From positions 124,001-188,000 of the forward strand of contig JAUCBJ010009163.1 in NCBI GenBank assembly GCA_032718475.1: a stretch of DNA of 64,000 bases, written 5' to 3'. Every line of letters begins with the position of its first letter. The first letter of the stretch is position 1. The stretch comes from Nemertoderma westbladi. Lineage: Eukaryota > Xenacoelomorpha > Nemertodermatida > Nemertodermatidae. Shown piece after piece: positions 38,124 through 50,800 of the stretch. The translations under genes were made by a program, and so were the position numbers. Under the pieces are notes generated by a model. The model ran no database searches, was not told the origin of the DNA, and saw nothing but the letters and a program-made list of their open reading frames with translations.

Positions 38124-41100
38124 AAGTGGCAGGAGCTAAAGTTATTATGTAATGCAATAATTCACCTCCAATATCTCAGCTATTTCATGAACATAATGAA
38201 GTATTAAAGCCATGTCAAAATCTTTGGTGTTTTTCTGCAATAATTTATCAAAATATCCTCTGATTTTTTACGAAAACCATATCGATTTTCATATTTATAA
38301 CTTCTAACCCACTCCACGAGATAGCGAATCTTAAATGAAAGTCAAAAGAACAGGTAACACTTACATTAATAGAAGTAATCAGCTGTTATTTGCTACATCT
38401 TTCTGCCAGAGATGGATGAATTTTGATTGTGTCAGAACACCCCCTATCTGTGGATGTCTGAGTGGAGAGATAAGTATCCTATCTCCCTGTTACTATTGTT
38501 GTGTTCTACAGTATAATATTTATTATAGTTTCATCGTATTGCCAAAGTGACTGGAGCTGAAGTTTACTCATAATACAATAATTCACCTCAAATTTCTCAG
38601 CAATTTCATGAACATAATGAAGTATTAAAGCCATGTCAAAATCCTTGGTGTTTTTCTGCAATAATTTATCAAAATATCCTCTGATTTTTTACGAAAACCT
38701 TATCGATTTTCATATTTATAACTTCTAACCCACTCCACGAGATAGCGAATCTTAAATGAAAGTCAAAATAACAGGTAACACTTACATTAATAGAAGTAAT
38801 CAGCTGTTATTTGCCTCATCTTTCTGCCAGAGATGGATGAATTTTGATTGTGTCAGAACACCCCCTATCTGTGGTTGTATGAGTGGAGATATAAGTAGCC
38901 TATCTCCCTATTAATATTGTTGTGTTCTAGAATATTTTTTATAGTTTCATCGTATTGCCAAAGTTACTAGAGCTGAAGTTAACTCATAATACAATAATTC
39001 ACCTCAAATATCTCAGCTATTTCATGAACATAATGAAGTATTAAAGCCATGTCAAAATCCTTGGTATTTTTCTACAATAATTTATCAAAATATCCTCTGA
39101 TTCTTTACTATATCCATATCGATTTTAATATTTATAACTTTTAACCCATTCGACGAGATAGATAATCTGAAATGAAAATCAAAAGAACAGGAAAAACATA
39201 CATTTATAGATGTAATCAGTTGTTATTTGCTACGTCTTTCCGCTGGAGATGGATGAATTTTGATTGTGTCACAACACCCCCTATCTGTGGCTTTCTGAGT
39301 GGAGATATACCTCAAATATCACAGCTATTTCATGAACATAATGAAGTATTAAAGCCATATCAAAATACTTGGTGTTTTTCTGTAATAATTTATCAAAATA
39401 TCCTCTGGTTTTTTTCAAAAACCACATCGATTTTCTTATTTATATCTTCTAACCCACTCCACGAGATAGAGAATCTTAAATGAAAGTCAAAAGAACAGGT
39501 AACACTTACATTTATAGAAGTAATCAGCTGTTATTTGCTACGTCTTTCCGCTGAAGATGAATGAATTTTGATTGTGTCAGAACACCCCCTATCTGTGGCT
39601 TTCTGAGTGGAGATATAAGTAGCCTATCTCCAAATTAATATTGTTGTGTTCTAGAATATTTTTTATAGTTTCATCGTATTGCCAAAGTGACTAGAGCTGA
39701 AGGTAACTCATAATACAATAATTCACCTCAAATATCTCAGCTATTTCATGAACATAATGAAGTATTAAAGCCATGTCAAAATCATTGGTGTTTTTCTGCA
39801 ATAATTTATCAAAATATCCTCTGATTTTTTTCAAAAACCACATCGATTTTCTTATTTATATCCTCTAACCCACTTCACGAGATAGAGAATCTTAAATGAA
39901 AGTCAAAAGAACAGGTAACACTTACATTTATAGAAGTAATCAGCTGTTATTTGCTACGTCTTTCCGCTGAAAATGAATGAAATATTTCATATTTATAACT
40001 TCTATCCCACTCCACGAGATAGAGAATCTTAAATGAACGTCAAAAGAACAGGTAACACTTACATTTATAGCAGTAATCAGCTGTTATTTGCTACATCTTT
40101 CCGCTGGAGATGGATGAATTTTGATTGCATTGGAACACCCCCTATCTGTGGCTGTATGAGTGGAGAGATAAGTAGCCTATCTCCCTGTTAATATTGTTGT
40201 GTTCTAGAATATTTATTATAGTTTCATCGTATTGCTAAAGTGACTAGAGCTGAAGTTAACTCATAATACAATAATTCACCTCAAATATCTCAGCTATTTC
40301 ATGAACATAATGAAGTATTAAAGCCATGTCAAAATCCGTGGTGTTTTTCTGCAATAATTTATCAAAATATCCTCTGTTTTTTTACAAAAAGCATATCGAT
40401 TTTCATATTTATAACTTCTAACCCACTCCAAGAGATAGAGAATCTTAAATGAAAGTCACAAGAACAGGTAACACTTACATTTATAGCAGTAATAAGCTGT
40501 TATATGCTACGTCTTTCCGCTGGAGATGGATGAATTTTGATTGTGTCAGAACTCCGCCTATCTGTGGCTGTCTAAGTGGAGAGATAAGTATCCTATTTCC
40601 GTGTTAATATTGTTGTGTTCTAGAATATTTATTATAGTTTCATCGTATTGCTAAAGTGGCTGGAGCTAAAGTTATTATGTAATGCAATAATTCACCTCAA
40701 ATATCTCAGCTATTTCATGAACATAATGAAGTATTAAAGCCATGTCAAAATCCTTCATGTTTTTCTGCAATAATTTATCTAAATATCCTCTGATTTTTTT
40801 CAAAAACCTTATCGATTTTCATATTTATAACTTCTATCCCACTCCACGAGATAGAGAATCTTAAATGAACGTCAAAAGAACAGGTAACACTTACATTTAT
40901 AGAAGTAATCAGCTATTATTTGCTACGTCTTTCCGCTGGAGATGTATGAATTTTGACTGTGCCAGAACACCCCCTATCTGTGGTTGTATGAGTGGAGAGA
41001 TAAGTAGCTTATCTCCCTATTAATATTGTTGTGTTCTAGAATATTTATTATTGTTTCATCGTATTGCCAAAGTGACTGGAGCTGAAGTTAACTTACAATA

Positions 41101-44100
41101 CTATAATTCACCTCAAATATCTCAGCTATTTCATGAACATAATGAAGTATTAAAGCCATGTCAAAATCCTTGGTGTTTTTCTGCAATAATTTATCAAAAT
41201 ATCCTCTGTTTTTTTCAAAACCATATCGATTTTATATTTATAACTTCTAACCCACTCCACGAGATAGAGAATCTTAAATGAACGTCAAAAGAACAGGTAA
41301 CACTTACATTTATAGAAGTAATCAGCTGTTATTTGCTACGTCTTTCCGCTGAAGATGAATGAATTTTGATTGTGTCAGAACACCCCCTATCTGTGGTTGT
41401 ATGAGTGGAGAGATAAGAAGCTTATCTCCCTATTAATATTGTTGTGTTCTAGAATATTTATTATAGTTTCATCGTATTGCTAAAGTGGCTGGAGCTAAAG
41501 TTATTATGTAATGCAATAATTCACCTCAAATATCTCAGCTATTTCATGAACATAATGAAGTATTAAAGCCAAGTCAAAATCATCGGTGTTTTTCTGCAAT
41601 AATTTATCAAAATATCCTCTGATTTTTTTCAAAAACCATATCGATTTTCTTATTTATATCTTCTAACCCACTCCACGAGATAGAGAACCTTAAATGAAAG
41701 ACAAAAGAACAGGTAACACTTATATTTATAGAAGTAATGAGCTGTTAATTGCTACGTCTCTCCGCTGAAGATGAATGAATTTTGATTGTGTCAGAACACC
41801 CCCTATCTATGGTTGTATGAGTGGAGAGATAAGTAGCCTATCTCCCTATTAATATTGTTGTGTTCTAGAATATTTTTTATAGTTTCATCGTATTGCCAAA
41901 GTGACTGGAGCTAAAGTTATTATGTAATGCAATAATTCACCTCAAATATCTCAGCTATTTCATGAACATAATGAAGTATTAAAGCCATGTCAAAATCCTT
42001 GGTGTTTTTCTGCAATAATTTATCAAAATATCCTCTGATTTTTTACAAAAACCATATCGATTTTCATATTTATAACTTCTATCCCACTCCACGAGATAGA
42101 GAATCTTAAATGAACGTCAAAAGAACTGGTAACACTTACATTTATAGAAGTAATCACCTGTTATTTGCTACGTCTTTCCGCTGGAGATGGATGAATTTTG
42201 ATTGCGTTGGAACACCCCCTATCTGCGGCTTTCAGAGTGGAGAGATAAGTATCCTATCTCCCTATTAATATTGTTGTGTTCTAGAATATTTTTTATAGTT
42301 TCATCGTATTGCCAAAGTTACTAGAGCTGAAGTTAACTCATAATACAATAATTCACCTCAAATATCTCAGCTATTTCATGAACATAATGAAGTATTAAAG
42401 CCATGTCAAAGTCCTTGGTATTTTTCTGCAATAATTTATCAAAATATCCTCTGATTCTTTACTATAACCATATCGATTTTAATATTTATAACTTTTAACC
42501 CACTCCACGAGTTAGATAATCTGAAATGAAAATCAAAAGAACAGGTAAAACTTACATTTATAGATGTAATCAGTTGTTATTTGCTACGTCTTTCCGCTGG
42601 AGATGGATGAATTTTGATTGTGTCAGAACACCCCCTATCTGTGGCTTTCTGAGTGGAGATATAAGTAGCCTATCTCCCTATTAATATTGTTGTGTTCTAG
42701 AATATTTATTATAGTTTCATCGTATTGCTAAAGTGGCTGGAGCTAAAGTTATTATGTAATGCAATAATTCACCTCAAATATCACAGCTATTTCATGAACA
42801 TAATGAAGTATTAAAGCCATATCAAAATACTTGGTGTTTTTCTGTAATAATTTATCAAAATATCCTCTGATTTTTTTAAAAAACCATATCGATTTTCTTA
42901 TTTATATCTTCTAACCCACTCCACGAGATAGAGAATCTTAAATGAAAGTCAAAAGAACGAGTAACACTTACATTTAAAGAAGTAATCAGCTGTTATTTGC
43001 TACATCTTTCCGCTGAAGATGAATGAATTTTGATTGTGTCAGAACACCCCCTATCTGTGGTTGTATGAGTGGAGAGATAAGAAGCCTATCTCCCTATTAA
43101 TATTGCTTTGTTCTAGAATATTTATAATTGTTTCATCGTATTGCCAAAGTGACTGGAGCTGAAGTTAACTTACAATACCTCCAATACTTACAATTCACCT
43201 CAAATATCTCAGCTATTTCATGAACATAATGAAGTATTAAAGCCATGTCAAAATACTTGGTGTTTTTCTGCAATAATTTATCAAAATATCCTCTGTTTTT
43301 TTCAAAACCATATCGATTTTATATTTATAACTTCTAACCCACTCCACGAGATAGAGAATCTTAAATGAACGTCAAAAGAACAGGTAACACTTACATTTAT
43401 AGAAGTAATCAGCTGTTATTTGCTACGTCTTTCCGCTGGAGATGGATGAATTTTGATTGTGTCAGAACACCCCCTATCTGTGGCTTTCTGAGTGGAGAGA
43501 TAAGTAGCCTATCTCCCTATTAATATTGTTGTCTTCAAGAATATTTTTTATTGTTTAATCGTATTGCCAAAGTGAATGGAGCTGAAGTTAACTTATAATA
43601 CTATAATTCACCTCAAATATCTCAGCTATTTCATGAACATAATGAAGTTTTAAAGCCATGTCAAAATCATTGGTGTTTTTTCTGCAATAATTTATCAAAA
43701 TATCCTCTGATTTTTTTAAAAAACCATATCGATTTTCTTATTTATATCTTCTAACCCACTCCACGAGATAGAGAATCTTAAATGAAAGTCAAAAGAACGA
43801 GTAACACTTACATTTAAAGAAGTAATCAGCTGTTATTTGCTACATCTTTCCGCTGAAGATGAATGAATTTTGATTGTGTCAGAACACCCCCTATCTGTGG
43901 TTGTATGAGTGGAGAGATAAGAAGCCTATCTCCCTATTAATATTGCTTTGTTCTAGAATAATTATTATTGTTTCATCGTATTGCTAAAGTAGCTGGAGCT
44001 AAAGTTATTATGTAATGCAATAATTCACCTCAAATATCTCAGCTATTTCATGAACATAATGAAGTAGTAAAGCCAAGTCAAAATCATTGGTGTTTTTCTG

Positions 44101-46552
44101 CAATAATTTATCAAAATATCCTCTGATTTTTTTCAAAAACCATATCGATTTTCTTATTTATATCTTCTAACCCACTCCACGAGATAGAGAATCTTAAATT
44201 AAAGACAAAAGAACAGGTAACACTTACATTTATAGAAGTAATCAGGTGTTATTTGCTACGTCTTTCCGCTGAAAATGAATGAAATATTTCATATTTATAA
44301 CTTCTATCCCACTCCACGAGATAGAGAATCTTAAATGAACGTCAAAAGAACAGGTAACACTTACATTTATAGCAGTAATCAGCTGTTATTTGCTACATCT
44401 TTCCGCTGAAGATGAATGAATTTTGATTGTGTCAGAACACCCCCTATCTGTGGTTGTATGAGTGGAGAGATAAGAAGCTTATCTCCCTATTAATATTGCT
44501 TTGTTCTAGAATATTTATTATAGTTTCATCGTATTGCTAAAGTAGCTGGAGCTAAAGTTATTATGTAATGCAATAATTCACCTCAAATATCTCAGCTATT
44601 TCATGAACATAATGAAGTATTAAAGCCAAGTCAAAATCATTGGTGTTTTTCTGCAATAATTTATCAAAATATCCTCTGATTTTTTTCAAAAACCATATCG
44701 ATTTTCTTATTTATATCTTCTAACCCACTCCACGAGATAGAGAATCTTAAATGAAAGACAAAAGAACAGGAAACACTTATATTTATAGAAGTAATCAGCT
44801 GTTATTTGCTACGTCTTTCCGCTGAAGATGAATGAATTTTGATTGTGTCAGAACACCCCCTATCTATGGTTGTATGAGTGGAGAGATAAGTAGCCTATCT
44901 CCCTATTAATATTGTTGTGTTCTAGAATATTTTTTATAGTTTCATCGTATTGCCAAAGTGACTAGAGCTGAAGGTAACTCATAATACAATAATTCACCTC
45001 AAATATCTCAGCTATTTCATGAACATAATGAAGTATTAAAGCCATGTCAAAATCATTGGTGTTTTTCTGCAATAATTTATCAAAATATCCTCTGATTTTT
45101 TTCAAAAACCACATCGATTTTCTTATTTATATCCTCTAACCCACTCCACGAGATAGAGAATCTTAAATGAAAGTCAAAAGAACAGGTAACACTTACATTT
45201 ATAGAAGTAATCAGGTGTTATTTGCTACGTCTTTCCGCTGAAAATGAATGAAATATTTCATATTTATAACTTCTATCCCACTCCACGAGATAGAGAATCT
45301 TAAATGAACGTCAAAAGAACAGGTAACACTTACATTTATAGCAGTAATCAGCTGTTATTTGCTACATCTTTCCGCTGAAGATGAATGAATTTTGATTGTG
45401 TCAGAACACCCCCTATCTGTGGTTGTATGAGTGGAGAGATAAGAAGCTTATCTCCCTATTAATATTGCTTTGTTCTAGAATATTTATTATAGTTTCATCG
45501 TATTGCTAAAGTAGCTGGAGCTAAAGTTATTATGTAATGCAATAATTCACCTCAAATATCTCAGCTATTTCATGAACATAATGAAGTATTAAAGCCAAGT
45601 CAAAATCATTGGTGTTTTTCTGCAATAATTTATCAAAATATCCTCTGATTTTTTTCAAAAACCATATCGATTTTCTTATTTATATCTTCTAACCCACTCC
45701 ACGAGATAGAGAATCTTAAATGAAAGACAAAAGAACAGGTAACACTTATATTTATAGAAGTAATCAGCTGTTATTTGCTACGTCTTTCCGCTGAAGATGA
45801 ATGAATTTTGATTGTGTCAGAACACCCCCTATCTATGGTTGTATGAGTGGAGAGATAAGTAGCCTATCTCCCTATTAATATTGTTGTGTTCTAGAATATT
45901 TTTTATAGTTTCATCGTATTGCCAAAGTGACTGGAGCTAAAGTTATTATGTAATGCAATAATTCACCTCAAATATCTCAGCTATTTCATGAACATAATGA
46001 AGTATTAAAGCCATGTCAAAATCCTTGGTTTTTTTCTGCAATAATTTATCAAAATATCCTCTGATTTTTTTACAAAAACCATATCGATTTTCATATTTAT
46101 AACTTCTATCCCACTCCACGAGATAGAGAATCTTAAATGAACGTCAAAAGAACTGGTAACACTTACATTTATAGAAGTAATCACCTGTTATTTGCTACGT
46201 CTTTCCGCTGGAGATGGATGAATTTTGATTGCGTTGGAACACCCCCTATCTGCGGCTTTCAGAGTGGAGAGATAAGTATCCTATCTCCCTATTAATATTG
46301 TTGTGTTCTAGAATATTTTTTATAGTTTCATCGTATTGCCAAAGTTACTAGAGCTGAAGTTAACTCATAATACAATAATTCACCTCAAATATCTCAGCTA
46401 TTTCATGAACATAATGAAGTATTAAAGCCATGTCAAAGTCCTTGGTATTTTTCTGCAATAATTTATCAAAATATCCTCTGATTCTTTACTATAACCATAT
46501 CGATTTTCATATTTATAACTTCTATCCCACTCCACGAGATAGAGAATCTTAA
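38124..46552. repeat. 416-bp satellite, block D
   Basis: About 8.4 kb of monomers after element 3. It includes several copies of the shortened monomer with the GAAAATGAATGAAATATTTC junction (near 39967, 44270, 45240). Segmental duplications are visible: the variant GAACTGGTAACACTTAC with ATCACCTG recurs at about 42115 and 46142 (4,027 bp apart), and a block of about 968 bp repeats at about 44.2 and 45.2 kb. One monomer near 39300 has lost about 105 bp, which joins two frames into a chance 103-codon ORF. The block ends at TTAA, the MITE target. Confidence 0.95.
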
Positions 46553-47804
46553 CCCTATTACCACTGGGGTGTTTTGACCATTAGCACCACTGGGGGGGGC
46601 CGATTCGGCCCGCCCTCTATATTTTTGTAGTCGTCCAATGAAATCCTACAAAATTTGGGCTGTTGGTGAAACAACTATAGATGAACACTACCAAACCTTA
46701 AAAAATTAAAATTTCATAAGCAGGGACTCATAATTTTGATGAAAAATAAAAGTAGTCCCAGGACAAAATTACAAAATTTTTCGTTTTCTAAAAACTAATA
46801 GTGTGGCAGTGTTGGCTAGATTTAGTAGGTTTTTCATGACGCTGAATCGAATGTGATTATATTCCACTTCCAAAAATTGAAGTGGATGCTATTTTTCGTG
46901 CACCTTAGAAGTGGGCGTGGCACTTCAAATTTTGAAAAATTTGATATTCAGAAAATGCCCCTAATTTTTTTATTTCAACGCATCTTTATAGGTTTTCTGG
47001 GCCGCTGAATCGATTGAACGTAATATAGAAGCCTGAAGACTGAGTGGTTCGCCATTTTTGGTGCACCAAAATTAGGGCGTGGCACTTCAAATTTTGAAAA
47101 ATACGAGATTCGGAAAATAAACCAAAATTGAAATTTTATCGCATTTATATAGGTTTTCCAGACCGCTGAATCGATTGAAACTAATATAGAAGCCTGAAGA
47201 CTTAGAAGTTAGCCATTTTTTGAAATCAAAACTTTAGTGTTTTTTCCGAATAAAGTAATTTTGAAAATTTGAAGTGCCACGCCCTAATTTTGGTGCACCA
47301 AAAATGGCGAACCACTAAGTCTTCAGGCTTCTATATTACTTTCAATCGATTCAGCGCTCCAGAAAACCTATAAAAATGCTTTGCAAATCAAAACTTTAGT
47401 GTATTTTCCGAATCTCGTATTTTTCAAAATTTGAAGTGCCACGCCCTAATTTTGGTGCACCAAAAATGGCGAACCACTACACTTACATACTTGTATAGAG
47501 CATTAGAGTGATCCAAACCAATAAAAATAAATAAAAATAGCCCAACCATAAATAATTACTAGATCACGAATGACTTTGTAAAATTCGAAAATTTCAAAAA
47601 ATTTGGTGCTCGAGACCAAATTTTGAGGTGGCACCCACATCGAAAAGTAGAAATCCAATTGCAACGGCGTTTTTTGCAAAAGATGCGGCATTAAATTTGG
47701 CTAATTCTCACAAAAAATTGGGCCGGTACGTAATGTGGTTGCATAGTTACAGCAACTAAAAACTAGGAAGGGGCCGATTCGCCCCCCCCCCAGTGTTAAT
47801 AGGG
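46553..47804. mobile_element. piggyBac-like MITE in the satellite
   Basis: 1,252-bp insertion. The ends are inverted repeats: CCCTATTACCACTGGGG on the left and, reverse-complemented, CCCTATTAACACTGGGG on the right, each followed by G-rich sequence with GGCCGATTCG or similar. The left flank ends TTAA (46549-46552). The right flank starts TTTA where the intact satellite has TTAA, one substitution. A CCCT-type terminus and a TTAA target are the hallmarks of the piggyBac superfamily. No transposase ORF is present, so it is non-autonomous. The interior contains large inverted segments (annotated separately). Confidence 0.85.
46990..47480. repeat. Internal inverted and direct repeats of the MITE
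   Basis: The block TGGTTCGCCATTTTTGGTGC...TTAGGGCGTGGCACTTCAAA occurs in one orientation near 47043-47095 and inverted near 47263-47317 and 47427-47477. A related block lies near 46905-46940. AATCGATTGAA...AGCCTGAAGAC is likewise inverted between about 47010 and 47340. The palindrome TTGGTGCACCAA sits in the centre of each. This RNA or DNA could fold into long hairpins. Confidence 0.8.
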
Positions 47805-50800
47805 TTTAATGAACGTAAAAAGAACAGGTAACACTTACATTTATAGAAGTAATCAGCTGTTATTTGCTACGTCTTTCCGCTGGAGATGGATGAATTTTGA
47901 TTGTGTCAGAACACCCCCTATCTGTGGCTTTCTGAGTGGAGAGAAAAGTAGCCTATCTCCCTATTAATATTGTTGTGTTCTAGAATATTTATTATAGTTT
48001 CATCGTATTGCTAAAGTGGCTGGAGCTAAAGTTATTATGTAATGTAATAATTCACCTCAAATATCTCAGCTATTTCATGAACATAATGAAGTATTAAAGC
48101 CATGTCAAAATCGTTGGTATTTTTCTGCAATAATTTATCAAAATATCCTCTGATTCTTTACTATAACCATATCGATTTTAATATTTATAACTTTTAACCC
48201 ACTCCACGAGATAGATAATCTTAAATGAAAATCAAAAGAACAGGTAAAACTTACATTTATAGATGTAATCAGTTGTTATTTGCTACGTCTTTCCGCTGGA
48301 GATGGATGAATTTTGATTGTGTCAGAACACCCCCTATCTGTGGCTTTGTGAGTGGAGATATAAGTAGCCTATCTCCCTATTAATATTGTTGTGTTCCAGA
48401 ATATTTATTATAGTTTCATCGTATTGCTAAAGTGGCTGGAGCTAAAGTTATTATGTAATGCAATAATTCACCTCAAATATCACAGCTATTTCATGAACAT
48501 AATGAAGTATTAAAGCCATATCAAAATACTTGGTGTTTTCTGTAATAATTATCAAAATATCCTTTGATTTTTTTCAAAAACCACATCGATTTTCTTATTT
48601 ATATCTTCTAACCCACTCCACGAGATAGAGAATCTTAAATGAAAGTCAAAAGAACAGGTAACACTTACATTTATAGAAGTAATCAGCTGTTATTTGCTAC
48701 GTCTTTCCGCTGAAGATGAATTAATTTTGATTGTGTCAGAACACCCCCTATCTGTGGCTTTCTGAGTGGAGATATAAGTAGCCTATCTCCCAATTAATAT
48801 TGTTGTGTTCTAGAATATTTTTTATAGTTTCATCGTATTGCCAAAGTGACTAGAGCTGAAGTTAACTCATAATACAATAATTCACCTCAAATATCTCAGC
48901 TATTTCATGAACATAATGAAGTATTAAAGCCATGTCAAAATCATTGGTGTTTTTCTGCAATAATTTATCAAAACATCCTCTGATTTTTTTCAAAAACCAC
49001 ATCGATTTTCTTATTTATATCCTCTAACCCACTCCACGAGATAGAGAATCTTAAATGAAAGTCAAAAGAACAGGTAACACTTACATTTATAGAAGTAATC
49101 AGCTGTTATTTGCTACGTCTTTCCGCTGAAAATGAATGAATTATTTCATATTTATAACTTCTATCCCACTCCACGAGATAGAGAATCTTAAATGAACGTC
49201 AAAAGAACAGGTAACACTTACATTTATAGCAGTAATCAGCTGTTATTTGCTACGTCTTTCCGCTGGAGATGGATGAATTTTGATTGCATTGGAACACCCC
49301 CTATCTGTGGCTGTATGAGTGGAGAGATAAGTAGCCTATCTCCCTGTTAATATTGTTGTGTTCTAGAATATTTATTATAGTTTCATCGTATTGCTAAAGT
49401 GACTAGAGCTGAAGTTAACTCATAATACAATAATTCACCTCAAATATCTCAGCTATTTCATGAACATAATGAAGTATTAAAGCCATGTCAAAATCCTTGG
49501 TGTTTTTCTGCAATAATTTATCAAAATATCCTCTGTTTTTTTACAAAAAGCATATCGATTTTCATATTTATAACTTCTAACCCACTCCAAGAGATAGAGA
49601 ATCTTAAATGAAAGTCACAAGAACAGGTAACACTTACAATTATAGCAGTAATAAGCTGTTATATGCTACGTCTTTCCGCTGGAGATGGATGAATTTTGAT
49701 TGTGTCAGAACACCGCCTATATCTGTGGCTGTCTAAGTGGAGAGATAAGTATCCTATTTCCGTGTTAATATTGTTGTGTTCTAGAATATTTATTATAGTT
49801 TCATCGTATTGCTAAAGTGGCTGGAGCTAAAGTTATTATGTAATGCAATAATTCACCTCAAATATCACAGCTATTTCATGAACATAATGAAGTATTAAAG
49901 CCATGTCAAAATACTTGGTGTTTTTCTGTAATAATTTATCAAAATATCCTCATATTTTTTTTAAAAACCATTTCGATTTTCTTATTTATATCTTCTAACC
50001 CACTCCACGAGATAGAGAATCTTAAATGAAAGTCAAAAGAACAGGTAACACTTACATTTATAGAAGTAATCAGCTGTTATTTGCTACGTCTTTCCGCTGA
50101 AGATGAATGAATTTTGATTGTGTCAGAACACCCCCTATCTGCGGCTTTCAGAGTGGAGAGATAAGTATCCTATCTCCCTATTAATATTGTTGTGTTCTAG
50201 AATATTTTTTATAGTTTCATCATATTGCCAAAGTTACTAGAGCTGAAGTTAACTCATAATACAATAATTCACCTCAAATATCTCAGCTATTTCATGAACA
50301 TAATGAAGTATTAAAGCCATGTCAAAATCCTTGGTATTTTTCTGCAATAATTTATCAAAATATCCTCTGATCCTTTACTATAACCATATCGATTTTCATA
50401 TTTATAACTTCTAACCCACTCCACGAGATAGCGAATCTTAAATGAATGTCAAAAGAACAGGTAACACTTACATTAATAGAAGTAATCAGCTGTTATTTGC
50501 TACATCTTTCTGCCAGAGATGGATGAATTTTGATTGTGTCAGAACACCCTCTATCTGTGGTTGTATTAGTGGAGAGATAAGTAGCCTATCTCGCTATTAA
50601 TATTGTTGTATTCTATAATATTTATTATAGTTTCATCGTATTGCTAAAGTGGCTGGAGCTAAAGTTATTATGTAATGCAATAATTCACCTCAAATATCTC
50701 AGCTATTTCATGAACATAATGAAGTATTAAAGCCATGTCAAAATCCTTCGTGTTTTTCTGCAATAATTGATCAAAATATCCTGTAATTTTTTACAAAAAC

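Noticed and set aside
39172-39483. 103-codon ORF in the satellite, and similar ones at 16425, 38335 and 41051
   Set aside because: They arise only where single monomers have deletions or lost stops. Most monomers do not keep the frame, so they are chance ORFs.
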